From Limimaricola sp. (GTDB taxonomy: Bacteria > Pseudomonadota > Alphaproteobacteria > Rhodobacterales > Rhodobacteraceae): a stretch of 64,000 nucleotides of DNA. Location of the stretch: assembly GCF_016125575.1 (NCBI RefSeq), contig NZ_WGLM01000002.1, positions 434,001 to 498,000 on the forward strand. The letters are read 5' to 3'. The position numbers and the translations under genes were made by a program. Of the stretch, positions 41,927-50,582 are shown one piece after another; the stretch's first letter is position 1; the number at the start of each line of letters is the position of its first letter. Below the pieces are notes generated by a model. That model saw only the letters and a list, made by a program, of their open reading frames with translations. It was not told where the DNA came from and searched no databases.

Positions 41927-42301
41927 ATGAAACATCCCGTTGACGTGCATGTGGGAAAAAGAATTCGCCACAGGCGCTGGATGAACGGTACCACGCAGCA
42001 GCAACTCGCCGAGCGTGTTGGGATCAAGTTCCAGCAGATCCAGAAATACGAGACGGGCATGAACCGCGTCAGCGCCTCTCGGTTGTGGGACATCGCGCGC
42101 GTGCTGGGCGTGGATATCGCTTTCTTCTTCGAAGGGATGGAAACGCGTCTGCCGACCGATCAGGTCGACAACGGCGATATGCCCGGTGACATCCTGTCGG
42201 ACAAGGAAGCGCTGGAATTGCTGCGTTCCTACTATGCCATTCCCGAGCCGCAGCGCCGGCGTCTGTTCGACCTTGCCCGCGTGTTGAGCGAAGCGGCCTG
42301 A
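41927..42301 (+). CDS. Xre-family helix-turn-helix regulator
   Basis: A 124-residue DNA-binding protein. The HTH is GTTQQQLAERVGIKFQQIQKYE (about residues 23-45) within an HTH_3 domain typical of the alphaproteobacterial group that begins VDVHVGKRIRHRR. The C-terminal part (DKEALELLRSYYAIPEPQRR) probably dimerises. No toxin gene follows, so this is not a toxin-antitoxin pair. AAGGAAG lies upstream of the ATG. Confidence 0.85.
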   Translation: MKHPVDVHVGKRIRHRRWMNGTTQQQLAERVGIKFQQIQKYETGMNRVSASRLWDIARVLGVDIAFFFEGMETRLPTDQVDNGDMPGDILSDKEALELLRSYYAIPEPQRRRLFDLARVLSEAA

Positions 42302-42361
42302 CCGCGGCGCGTCCGGCCGGGCTTGACCGGGCTGCGGCCGACAGGGTAGCCGCGCGGTGAA

Positions 42362-42381
42362 GGGGGCGCCTTTGCGCCCCC
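42362..42381 (+). terminator. 8-bp GC hairpin between the Xre gene and hisN
   Basis: GGGGGCGC (42362-42369), loop CTTT, GCGCCCCC (42374-42381). It is not followed by T residues, so termination would be weak. It could also shield the hisN translation start 22 nt downstream. Confidence 0.4.
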
Positions 42382-42403
42382 CACCGACCGGACCCGACCT
42401 GAA

Positions 42404-43216
42404 ATGACCCGATCCATGCCCGATGCCGCGACCTCTGCCGCGCTGATTGCCGTCGCCGACAGGCTGGCCGATGCCGCCCGCCCGGTGACCTTGCAACATT
42501 TTCGGCGGCCGGCGCTGCCCGTGGATGACAAGGGCGCTGCGGGCCGGTTCGACCCGGTGACCGAGGCCGACCGCGGCGCCGAGCGCGCGATGCGCGCAGT
42601 GCTGGCCGAGGCGCGCCCCGACGATGCGATTCTGGGAGAAGAATATGGCGCCAAGGACGGCACGACCGGGCTGACCTGGGTTCTGGACCCCGTCGATGGC
42701 ACCCGGGCCTTTGTTTGCGGCGCGCCGACATGGGGTGTGCTGATAGCCGTCTCCGACGCGCAGGGCCCCCTCTTCGGCATCATCGACCAGCCCCATGTGG
42801 GCGAACGCTTTCGCGGCGGGCTGGGTCTGGCCGAGGTGGCCGGTCCGCATGGCACGATGCCGCTGCGCACCCGTCCGGCACGGCCGCTGTCGCAGGCCAT
42901 CGTGCTGACAACCTTCCCCGAAGTGGGCAGCGCGGCCGAGGGCGCGGCCTTTCACGCCGTCGCCCGCCGCGCGCAACTGACGCGCTACGGTCTTGATTGC
43001 ACGGGCTACGCGCTGCTGGCGGCAGGGCAGGTGGACCTTGTCATCGAGGCCGGGCTGCACCCCTATGACGTGCATGCGCCGATCGCGGTGATCGAGGCGG
43101 CGGGCGGCATCGTTACCGACTGGCAGGGCGCGCCCGCGCATGCCGGTGGTCGGGTGCTGGCGGCGGCCAATCCAGCGATTCATGCCGAGGCGCTAGCGAT
43201 CCTGTCGGCATTCTGA
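42404..43216 (+). CDS. hisN: inositol monophosphatase family, histidinol-phosphatase-like
   Basis: A 270-residue Li+-sensitive, Mg2+-dependent phosphatase. Metal motifs are DPVTEADRGAE, LGEEYGA, LDPVDGTRAFVCG and YDVHAPIAVIEAAGG. The DGTRAF wording and PTWGVLIAVSD match HisN of actinobacteria and alphaproteobacteria, which acts in histidine synthesis. No other his gene lies nearby, so inositol-1-phosphatase or similar activity remains possible. Confidence 0.83.
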   Translation: MTRSMPDAATSAALIAVADRLADAARPVTLQHFRRPALPVDDKGAAGRFDPVTEADRGAERAMRAVLAEARPDDAILGEEYGAKDGTTGLTWVLDPVDGTRAFVCGAPTWGVLIAVSDAQGPLFGIIDQPHVGERFRGGLGLAEVAGPHGTMPLRTRPARPLSQAIVLTTFPEVGSAAEGAAFHAVARRAQLTRYGLDCTGYALLAAGQVDLVIEAGLHPYDVHAPIAVIEAAGGIVTDWQGAPAHAGGRVLAAANPAIHAEALAILSAF

Positions 43217-43349
43217 TCGCGTCTTGCCAGCGCACCGCGCGCATGGCTAACTTCTGATGCGCGCCCGAGTCCTTGACTTCCCCTTCTGTCGGCCGCGTGG
43301 CGTCCCGCCGGCCACCGAAGGGGAGACAGAGGGCCCGAGGGGACAAACC

Positions 43350-44687
43350 ATGCCTGACATCCTGATTTCCAATGCCGACACCATCGTCACGATGGACGAC
43401 GCCCGGCGCGAACTGCACGGCGCCGACATCCTGATCCGGGGCGGTGCGATTGCCGCCATCGGCCATGATCTGCCTGCGCCGGGCGCGCGGGTGGTGAATG
43501 CGGCGGGCTGTGTTGTCACGCCCGGCCTCGTGAACACGCATCACCATCTTTACCAGACGCTGACCCGCGCGGTGCCGGGCGGGCAGGATGCGCTGCTGTT
43601 CGGCTGGCTCAAGACGCTGTATCCGATCTGGGCGCGCTTCACGCCCGAGCACATGTTCGTCTCGGCGCAGGTTGGCCTGGCCGAACTGGCGCTGTCGGGC
43701 TGCACGCTGACCTCGGACCATCTTTACCTTTTCCCCAACGGCGCGCGGCTGGACGATACCATCGCCGCAGCGCGTGACGTTGGCCTGCGCTTTCACCCGA
43801 CCCGCGGCGCGATGAGCATCGGCGAAAGCGCGGGTGGCCTGCCCCCCGACAGTCTGGTCGAGGACGAGGCAGCGATCCTTGACGACTGCATCCGCGTCGT
43901 CGATGCCTTCCACGACCCGTCCGAGGGCGCGATGGTGCGGGTGGGCCTTGCGCCCTGTTCGCCCTTCTCGGTCAGCCGCGATTTGATGCGCGACGCCGCC
44001 CTTCTGGCCCGCGACAAGGGCGTGATGCTGCACACGCACCTGGCCGAGAATGACGAGGATATCGCCTATTCGCTGGCGCAGTTCGGCTGCCGCCCCGGCC
44101 AATATGCCGAGGATCTGGGCTGGACCGGCCCCGATGTCTGGCATGCGCATTGCGTGAAGCTCGATGGTTCGGAGATCGATCTTTTCGCGCGAACCCATAC
44201 GGGCGTGGCGCATTGCCCCTGTTCGAACTGCCGGCTGGGCTCGGGCATTGCGCCGGTGAGGGCGATGCGCGACGCGGGCGTGAAAGTGGGGCTGGGCGTC
44301 GACGGCTCGGCCAGCAACGACGCGGGGAACCTCGTGGCCGAGGCGCGCATGGCGATGCTGTTGCAGCGCGTGACGGGCGGGGCCGACAGGATGAGCGCGC
44401 GCGAGGCGCTGGAGATCGCCACGCGCGGCGGGGCCGACGTGCTGGGCCGGCCCGATTGCGGGCGGCTGGCCTCGGGCAAGCGGGCGGATATCGCGATCTG
44501 GGATGTCTCGGGCATCGACAGCGCCGGCAGCTGGGACCCGGCCGCGCTGCTGCTGGCCGGCCCGACGCGCGTGCGCGACCTCTTTGTCGAGGGACGGCAG
44601 GTGGTGGAAAATGGCCACGTCACAACCTTCGACCTTGCAGCTGCGGTTGACAGGCAAAACCGCCTCGCCCGAGAGTTGGCCGACTGA
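43350..44687 (+). CDS. 8-oxoguanine deaminase-like amidohydrolase
   Basis: A 445-residue zinc amidohydrolase of the TrzA/AtzA-like cluster. The metal site starts at GLVNTHHHLYQTLTRAVPGG; further ligands are in THLAENDED, WHAHCVKLDG and GLGVDGSASNDAGNL. This signature fits the 8-oxoguanine/isoguanine deaminase group, which clears oxidised guanine bases. GAGGGGACAAACC precedes ATG 43350. A guanine deaminase is encoded at 45143-46459 on the opposite strand. Confidence 0.83.
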   Translation: MPDILISNADTIVTMDDARRELHGADILIRGGAIAAIGHDLPAPGARVVNAAGCVVTPGLVNTHHHLYQTLTRAVPGGQDALLFGWLKTLYPIWARFTPEHMFVSAQVGLAELALSGCTLTSDHLYLFPNGARLDDTIAAARDVGLRFHPTRGAMSIGESAGGLPPDSLVEDEAAILDDCIRVVDAFHDPSEGAMVRVGLAPCSPFSVSRDLMRDAALLARDKGVMLHTHLAENDEDIAYSLAQFGCRPGQYAEDLGWTGPDVWHAHCVKLDGSEIDLFARTHTGVAHCPCSNCRLGSGIAPVRAMRDAGVKVGLGVDGSASNDAGNLVAEARMAMLLQRVTGGADRMSAREALEIATRGGADVLGRPDCGRLASGKRADIAIWDVSGIDSAGSWDPAALLLAGPTRVRDLFVEGRQVVENGHVTTFDLAAAVDRQNRLARELAD

Positions 44688-44708
44688 TCCCTGACCATTG
44701 GAGGCCCG

Positions 44709-45176
44709 ATGCGCCCGCTTCTTGCAGCCTTGATACTCTTGCCGCTTGGCGCCTGCGTGGTGATCCCCATTGGCCCGCCAGCCGATACCGGCGATCCGGC
44801 GCCGGTGGGCACGGTCGACGGTCTGGGCCAGCTGCTTAATGGCGAGCGGACGGCGCAGGGCCTGTCCGCCGTTGCGCCCGACAGCCGTCTTGCCGCCGCA
44901 GCGCAGGCCCATGCAGAGGATATGCAGGCGAGACGCTATTTTTCGCATGATACGCCCTCCGGCCAGACCGCGGGACAGCGCATCGCCGCGGCGGGCTATT
45001 CCGCCTGCCTTTCGGCCGAAAACATCGCCTTCGGCGGGTCCACGGACACGCAGGTGATGACCAGCTGGATGGAATCGCCCGGCCACCGCGCCAACATTCT
45101 GCTGCCGGGCGTCACCGCCTATGGCGTGGGCCATGCGGGCAGCTATTGGGTGCTGGACCTCGCCAAACCCTGCTGA
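44709..45176 (+). CDS. CAP/SCP-domain lipoprotein
   Basis: A 155-residue lipoprotein (lipobox LGAC at residue 16) with a CAP domain: LLNGERTAQGLSAVAPDSRL, YFSHDTPSGQTAGQRI, CLSAENIAFGG and SWMESPGHRANILLPG. It resembles the secreted CAP protein at 18423-18902 but is anchored to a membrane. Its 3' end overlaps the convergent guanine deaminase gene by 34 nt. It is 21 nt downstream of the 8-oxoguanine deaminase gene. Confidence 0.83.
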   Translation: MRPLLAALILLPLGACVVIPIGPPADTGDPAPVGTVDGLGQLLNGERTAQGLSAVAPDSRLAAAAQAHAEDMQARRYFSHDTPSGQTAGQRIAAAGYSACLSAENIAFGGSTDTQVMTSWMESPGHRANILLPGVTAYGVGHAGSYWVLDLAKPC

Positions 45177-46459
45177 GCAGGTTTTCCGTTCACCCAGACT
45201 GCACGCACGGCGCGGTCGTCGCCCATCATGATGGTGGGGAAAAGCGCGTCCCAGATGCTGTCGGCGCGCGCCGCGCGCTGGGCGATGGCGGTGGTGGAGG
45301 CAAGATCGAGGACCACGAGGTCGGCCTCGGCACCGGGGCCGAGATGGCCGATCTGGCCCGAGAGGTGCAGCGCGCGGGCCGAGCCTTCGGTGGCCAGCCA
45401 CATCAGCTGCGCGGGATGCACCGCGTGCCCGCGCAACTGGGCAATCTCGTAGGCCGCGGCCATCGTTCGCAGCATCGAGAAGGACGACCCGCCCCCGGTA
45501 TCGGTGGCCAGCCCCACCCGCAGCCTGGCACCTGCCAGCCCCATCAGGTCGAACAGCCCCGAGCCGATGAACGTGTTCGATGTCGGGCAATGCACGACGC
45601 TGGCATCGACCTCGGCCAGCCGCGCGCGTTCGCGCTCGGTCAGGTGGATGGCATGGCCGTAAAGGCCGCGCGGGCCCAGCAGGCCGAAACGTTCGTAGGT
45701 GTCGAGGTAATCGCGCGCCTCGGGGAACAGTTCGTGCACCCAGGCGATCTCGGGGTGCTGCTCGCTCAGATGCGTCTGCATCAGACAATCGGGATGCGCG
45801 GCCCAGAGCGCACCCAGCGCCTCCAGCTGCTCGGGCGTGGACGTGGGTGAAAAGCGCGGCGTGATCGCGTAAAGCGCGCGGCCCTGCCCGTGCCATTTCG
45901 CCAGCAGGGCCGCACTGTCGTCATGGGCGCCTTGGGCGGTGTCACGCAGGTTTTCGGGCGCGTTGCGGTCCATGCAGGTCTTGCCCGCGATCACCCGCAT
46001 GTCGCGCGTCGCGGCCGCTTCGAAGAAGGCGTCGACGCTGCCCGGATGGATCGTGCAGAAGCTGGTCAACGTCGTGGTGCCATGCGCCAGGGCCAGGTCG
46101 AGGGTGGTTTCCGCCACTTTCCTTGCATGGGCCGGATCGCCAAAGCGCGCCTCTTCGGGAAAGGTGTAGGTGTTCAGCCAGTCGATCAGCTGCTTGCCCC
46201 AGCTGGCGATGATGCCGGTCTGGGGATAGTGCATATGCGCGTCGATGAACCCCGCGCAGATCAGGGCCTGCCCGTAATCGGTGACCGGCACGGTCGGATG
46301 CGCGGCGCGCAGCGCCTCGGCCCCGCCCACGGCGGCAATGCGCCCGTCCTGCACCAGAACGGCACCATGGCTGTCGTGGCGGGTCACCGCGGACCAGTCG
46401 GTCGCGAAGGGGTCGCCGTCAAAGGCAAGGGTCTGCCCGAGAAGAAGATGCGTGCTCAT
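45143..46459 (-). CDS. guaD: guanine deaminase
   Basis: A 438-residue amidohydrolase that converts guanine to xanthine. Characteristic motifs are GFIDAHMHYPQTGIIASWGK, SFCTIHPGSVDAFF, MQTHLSEQHPEI and GLATDTGGGSSFSMLRTM. These match bacterial GuaD closely and differ from the 8-oxoguanine deaminase nearby. It works in purine salvage and catabolism. It overlaps the CAP lipoprotein gene at its 3' end. Confidence 0.92.
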   Translation of the reverse strand: MSTHLLLGQTLAFDGDPFATDWSAVTRHDSHGAVLVQDGRIAAVGGAEALRAAHPTVPVTDYGQALICAGFIDAHMHYPQTGIIASWGKQLIDWLNTYTFPEEARFGDPAHARKVAETTLDLALAHGTTTLTSFCTIHPGSVDAFFEAAATRDMRVIAGKTCMDRNAPENLRDTAQGAHDDSAALLAKWHGQGRALYAITPRFSPTSTPEQLEALGALWAAHPDCLMQTHLSEQHPEIAWVHELFPEARDYLDTYERFGLLGPRGLYGHAIHLTERERARLAEVDASVVHCPTSNTFIGSGLFDLMGLAGARLRVGLATDTGGGSSFSMLRTMAAAYEIAQLRGHAVHPAQLMWLATEGSARALHLSGQIGHLGPGAEADLVVLDLASTTAIAQRAARADSIWDALFPTIMMGDDRAVRAVWVNGKPAQQGLARSSTQ

Positions 46460-46610
46460 GCGCCAAGCCTAGCAGCGGGGCGGGCCCGGGTTAACAGGGC
46501 AAAGCGTGAAGCAGTTTCAGGAATGTCGGGCGGATCGACGCTGTCGGCGTTCGGCAGTTGTGGCCCAGATCGCTTGCTTTATGGTGTCGGTCTGTCAGGG
46601 GACCGGCCGG

Positions 46611-47999
46611 ATGATCGAAGAACTTGAAAAGCCCGAGGTCGAGGAAGACGAGGACGAAGCCTTCGGCGTGACCGAACGGCTGATCGCGGAAGTGCGCGAG
46701 GCCGTCGAGGCGGGCGACAAGGCCCGTATCGACGCCGCGCTGGACCCGTTGCACCCGGCCGACATCGCCCACCTGATCGAGCTGATCGACCCGCGGGAGC
46801 GTCGCGCGCTGCTGGTGGTCTGGAAAGGCGGGATGGATGGCGACATCCTGTCCGAGCTTGACGAGGGCCTGCGCGAGGAAATTATCGAGAGGCTCGCCCC
46901 GGCCGAACTGGCCGAGGTCGTGCGTGACCTTGAGTCCGATGACGTTGTGGACCTTGTCGAATATCTCGACGAGGAACAGCAGGGTGCGGTCCTCAAGGCG
47001 CTGGATGCCCCCGAGCGGGTCGCCGTCGAAAAGGCGCTGGCCTACCCCGAGGAATCGGCGGGCCGGCACATGCAGGTCGAGATCGTGCGCGCGCCCGAGC
47101 ATTGGACCGTGGGTGAGGCGATCGATTACTTGCGGTCTGACGTGGAACTGCCCGACCAGTTCTACCACGTCATGCTTGTTGATCCGCGGGCCAAGGCCGC
47201 CGGCTATGTCACGCTGGGGCGCATCCTGTCGGCCCGCCGCAATGTGCGGTTGCGCGACCTTGTCGAGGACAGTTTCCGCACGTTTCACGTCGATCAGCCC
47301 GCCGCCGACGTGGCGCAGGCGATCAACCACTATCACATGATCACGGCACCGGTGGTCGATGACGACGACAGGCTGGTCGGTGTCATCACCATCGACGACG
47401 CCATGACTCTTCTGGACGAGGAGCACGAAGAGGACATCCTGCGCCTTGCCGGTGTTGGCGAGGGCAGCATCTCGGACAACTGGTTCGAGACGACGCGGCA
47501 GCGGTTCCCGTGGCTCTTCGTGAACCTGCTGACAGCGATCCTCGCCTCGGTCGTGATCTCGTTCTTTGAAGGCACCATCGCGAAAATGGTGGCGCTGGCG
47601 GTGCTGATGCCCATCGTCGCCTCGCAGGGGGGCAACGCGGCCACGCAGGGCCTTGCCGTGGCGGTGCGGGCGCTGGCCACCAAGAGCCTGACGCAATCGA
47701 ACGTCTGGCGGGTGATCCGGCGCGAGATCCTGCAGGGTCTGGCCAATGGCGCGGTCTTTGCCCTGATCATCGGCGGCATCAGTTGGCTGTGGTTCGGCGG
47801 GCCGCTGATCGGCGTGGTGATCGGGCTGGCGATGATCATCAACCTTTTCGCCGCCGCGCTGGCGGGGCTGCTGATCCCGTTCGGGCTGGAGAAGATGGGG
47901 TTTGACCCGGCGCTGGCCTCGGGTGCCTTCGTGACGACGGTGACCGACGTGGTGGGCTTCTTCTCTTTCCTCTGGCTGGCGGGGGTGATCCTGCTGTGA
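46611..47999 (+). CDS. mgtE: magnesium transporter MgtE
   Basis: A 462-residue Mg2+ channel. An acidic N-terminal domain (DALHPADIAHLIELIDPRER-like segments), tandem CBS domains (QVEIVRAPEHWTVGEAI; ITAPVVDDDDRLVGVITIDD) and five C-terminal helices are present. The pore helix motif is VASQGGNAATQGLAVAVRAL. The CBS and N domains close the channel when cytoplasmic Mg2+ is high. GTGA overlap links it to the folate gene after it. No magnesium riboswitch is visible upstream. Confidence 0.93.
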   Translation: MIEELEKPEVEEDEDEAFGVTERLIAEVREAVEAGDKARIDAALDPLHPADIAHLIELIDPRERRALLVVWKGGMDGDILSELDEGLREEIIERLAPAELAEVVRDLESDDVVDLVEYLDEEQQGAVLKALDAPERVAVEKALAYPEESAGRHMQVEIVRAPEHWTVGEAIDYLRSDVELPDQFYHVMLVDPRAKAAGYVTLGRILSARRNVRLRDLVEDSFRTFHVDQPAADVAQAINHYHMITAPVVDDDDRLVGVITIDDAMTLLDEEHEEDILRLAGVGEGSISDNWFETTRQRFPWLFVNLLTAILASVVISFFEGTIAKMVALAVLMPIVASQGGNAATQGLAVAVRALATKSLTQSNVWRVIRREILQGLANGAVFALIIGGISWLWFGGPLIGVVIGLAMIINLFAAALAGLLIPFGLEKMGFDPALASGAFVTTVTDVVGFFSFLWLAGVILL

Positions 48000-48562
48000 A
48001 CGATCTGGCCACGATCAAGGCCGCTGCCCGCGCCGCGGCCTTTGCCCGGCGCAAGGCGGCCTTTGCCGCGGCAGGCGGACGACCGGCGACCGGGCCGCTG
48101 GCGGCGGTGCTGTCCGGGCACAGGGGCCGGCCGCTGGCCGGTTACATGGCGATGCGCACCGAGATCGACCCCGGCCCCGCGATGGCCGAGGCCGCGGGCC
48201 ACGGTGCCGTCTGCGTGCCGGTCATCATGGGCAAGGACCAGCCGCTGCAATTCCGGGAATGGACCCCTGCGGCGCGGATGATCGACGGGCCGTTCGGCGC
48301 GAAGGTGCCTGAAACCGGCGGCTGGGTGGTCCCGGAGGTGCTGATCGTGCCGCTGGTGGCCTTCGACCGGCGCGGCGGTCGGCTGGGCTATGGCGGCGGT
48401 TTCTACGACCGGACGCTGGAAGGGTTGCGCGCGGCCGGCCCGGTGCTGGCCATCGGCTTTGCCTGGGCCGCGCAGGAGGACGAGGCGCTGCCGCTGGAAC
48501 CTGTGGACCAGCCGCTCGACCTGATCGTGACCGAGGCGGGCGTGATCACGCCGGGGCGCTGA
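47996..48562 (+). CDS. 5-formyltetrahydrofolate cyclo-ligase
   Basis: A 188-residue enzyme that converts 5-formyl-THF to 5,10-methenyl-THF with ATP. The family signatures are YMAMRTEIDP, LIVPLVAFDRRGGRLGYGGGFYDRTL and VTEAGVI. The GTG start overlaps the mgtE stop (GTGA), giving translational coupling with a functionally unrelated gene. Confidence 0.9.
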   Translation: MNDLATIKAAARAAAFARRKAAFAAAGGRPATGPLAAVLSGHRGRPLAGYMAMRTEIDPGPAMAEAAGHGAVCVPVIMGKDQPLQFREWTPAARMIDGPFGAKVPETGGWVVPEVLIVPLVAFDRRGGRLGYGGGFYDRTLEGLRAAGPVLAIGFAWAAQEDEALPLEPVDQPLDLIVTEAGVITPGR

Positions 48563-48570
48563 ACGGTAGC

Positions 48571-48613
48571 GGGGCAGGGGGCGCTGCCCCGGAGTATTTC
48601 TGGCAAGATGAAG
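48571..48613 (+). repeat. dispersed intergenic repeat, copy C, with hairpin
   Basis: A hairpin GGGGCAG / CTGCCCC (48571-48577, 48584-48590) is followed by the 22-nt core from GAGTATTT to GATGAAG (48592-48613). It lies between convergent genes and may serve as a weak terminator for the folate gene. Confidence 0.78.
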
Positions 48614-48616
48614 GGG

Positions 48617-50452
48617 TCAGCTGCCCTCGGGCTTGATGCGCAAGGCGCGCAGCGCGTTGAGCACGACCGCCACGTCGATGAGTTCCTGCAGCACGGCCCC
48701 CTCGACCGGGGTGATCAGGCCGAAGGCGGCGGCGACCATCCCGGCGATCGACAGGCCGATGCCCGCCGCCACGCTTTGCAGCGCGATGGCGCGGCTGCCG
48801 CGCGCGATCACGATGCCGGGCAGCAGCCGGTCCAGCCGGTCGACCAGCAGCACCACGTCGGCGGCCTCGGCGCTGGCGGCAGCACCCCTTGCGCCCATCG
48901 CCACGCCGATATCGGCCGCCGCCAGCGCCGGGGCGTCGTTGATGCCGTCGCCCACCATCATCGTCGGGGCCTCCATCCGCTCGGCCAGGACCAGCATGAC
49001 CTTCTGGTCCGGCGTCAACTCGGCGCGCAGCGCGTCGAGGCCGAGGTGACCCGCGATGTTCTCGGCCACCGCGGCGCGGTCGCCGGTGGCCAGCACAATG
49101 CGGGTCAGTCCGAGTGCGCGCAGGCCCGACAGGAAACCCGCCATCCCCTCGCGCAGCGGATCGGCCATGGTGATGCGTCCGGCGAGGCGCCCATCGACGC
49201 CGACCGAGACCACGACCGAGCCTGCGCGATGGATCGCCCCGTCCTCGGGGTGATCGGCGACACGGGCGCGCACGAACCCGGCGCCACCCACCAGCACCTC
49301 GCGGCCGCCGACGCGGCCGGCGACGCCCTCGCCCGCCGTTTCGGAGACCGCTTCGGGCGTGGCCAGCATGATGCCATCGGCACGGGCGGCGGCCACGATC
49401 GCCTGGGCGATGGGATGCTTGCTCGACTGGTCGAGCGAGGCGGCAAGGCGCAGCACTTCGCCGGCGTCGATCTCGCCCACCGCCTCGATCCCGGTGATGC
49501 GGGGCCGGCCATCGGTCAGGGTGCCGGTCTTGTCGAGGATCAGGGTGCGGATGCCCGCCAGCCGTTCCAGCATGTCGGCGCCCTTGATCAGCACGCCGAA
49601 GCGCGCGGCCCGGCTGAGACCGGCGACAAGCGCGACCGGCACGGCGAGGATCAGCGGACAGGGGGTGGCCACGACAAGAACGGCGACCGCACGGATCGGA
49701 TCGCCCGATCCCAGCCATGCCGCGCCCGCCAGTGCCAGCGTGACGGCAAGAAAGACCAGCGCGTAGCGATCGGCAATCCGGCTCATCGGCGCCTTGGACC
49801 GTTGCGCCTGTTCGACCAGCCGGATGATGCCGGCAAAGGTGCTTTCGGCGGCCGGGCGCGTCGCTACCAGATCGAACGCGTCGCCGGCGTTGAGCGCGCC
49901 GCTCATCACCGCGGCGCCCTGTTCCATCGAGACGGGCATCGATTCGCCCGTCAGCGCCGAGAGATCGAGCAGCGCGCGGGGGCTGGCCACGGTGCCGTCG
50001 GCGGGGGCGACCTCGCCCTGCCGGATCAGAAGGCGGTCGCCCGGCGCAATGGCATCGAGCGCGACCTCTGCCAACCCGCCGTTCTCGTGCCGCATGGCGC
50101 TACGCGGAACGCGGGTCAGCAGCGCCTGCATCTCGTGCCGGGCCCGGTATTCGGCAAACATCTCGAGGAAGGTGCCCCCGGTATACATCAGCGCCACCAC
50201 GGCGGCGGCCAGCGTTTCGCCGAAGGCCAGCGCGGCGGTCATCGAAAGGGCCGCCACGATGTCGAGCCCGACATCACCCCGGCGCAGGCCTTGGATGATT
50301 TCCCATGCCAGCCCCGCGATCACGGGCAGGGTGCCGGCGGCCCAGAGCAGGCTGGCCAGATCCGGCCGGCCCACGAGCGCCGCGGCCCCGCCCGAGGCGA
50401 GGCCCGCGACGGAAAGGGCGAGCAGGGTCGTCTCGACAGGCGGCAGGCGCAT
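48617..50452 (-). CDS. heavy-metal P1B-type ATPase with TPC motif (P1B-5/Nia-like)
   Basis: A 611-residue metal-exporting P-type ATPase. It has TGES (168-171) in the actuator domain, the phosphorylated Asp in DKTGTLTDG (307-311), and MVGDGINDAPAL in the P domain. The membrane metal site reads TPCPLILAVP (263-272) instead of CPC or SPC, and the last helix has QELID (589-593). As I recall, TPC with QExxD defines the P1B-5 (Nia) group that moves iron or nickel. No N-terminal metal-binding domain and no hemerythrin tail are present. An FNR-type box lies 63 nt upstream. Confidence 0.85.
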   Translation of the reverse strand: MRLPPVETTLLALSVAGLASGGAAALVGRPDLASLLWAAGTLPVIAGLAWEIIQGLRRGDVGLDIVAALSMTAALAFGETLAAAVVALMYTGGTFLEMFAEYRARHEMQALLTRVPRSAMRHENGGLAEVALDAIAPGDRLLIRQGEVAPADGTVASPRALLDLSALTGESMPVSMEQGAAVMSGALNAGDAFDLVATRPAAESTFAGIIRLVEQAQRSKAPMSRIADRYALVFLAVTLALAGAAWLGSGDPIRAVAVLVVATPCPLILAVPVALVAGLSRAARFGVLIKGADMLERLAGIRTLILDKTGTLTDGRPRITGIEAVGEIDAGEVLRLAASLDQSSKHPIAQAIVAAARADGIMLATPEAVSETAGEGVAGRVGGREVLVGGAGFVRARVADHPEDGAIHRAGSVVVSVGVDGRLAGRITMADPLREGMAGFLSGLRALGLTRIVLATGDRAAVAENIAGHLGLDALRAELTPDQKVMLVLAERMEAPTMMVGDGINDAPALAAADIGVAMGARGAAASAEAADVVLLVDRLDRLLPGIVIARGSRAIALQSVAAGIGLSIAGMVAAAFGLITPVEGAVLQELIDVAVVLNALRALRIKPEGS

Positions 50453-50514
50453 GATGGCGGCTTTCGGGATTGCTGCGACGACCGGCAGATTGCGGCGCGC
50501 GGGTCACGTCCGCC

Positions 50515-50528
50515 TTGACGTGCGTCAA
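50515..50528 (-). promoter_or_regulatory. FNR/FnrL-type box upstream of the P1B ATPase gene
   Basis: TTGACGTGCGTCAA matches TTGA-N6-TCAA with perfect half-sites. It lies between the divergent ATPase and ymdB genes, 63 nt before the ATPase ATG and 55 nt before ymdB. The ATPase is the more likely target. Confidence 0.62.
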
Positions 50529-50582
50529 GCCAGCGCATGGCGATGCTTGCTAAGGCCCCCGCCCGCCCCTAACAGGGAGGGC

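Noticed and set aside
43113-45896. 927-codon minus-strand frame
   Set aside because: Antisense to the 8-oxoguanine deaminase and CAP genes and out of frame with guaD; Arg/His-rich shadow sequence.
46460-46610. Magnesium riboswitch before mgtE
   Set aside because: None of the conserved M-box segments can be found in this short gap.
48608-50518. 636-codon plus-strand frame
   Set aside because: Antisense shadow of the P1B ATPase; no family features.
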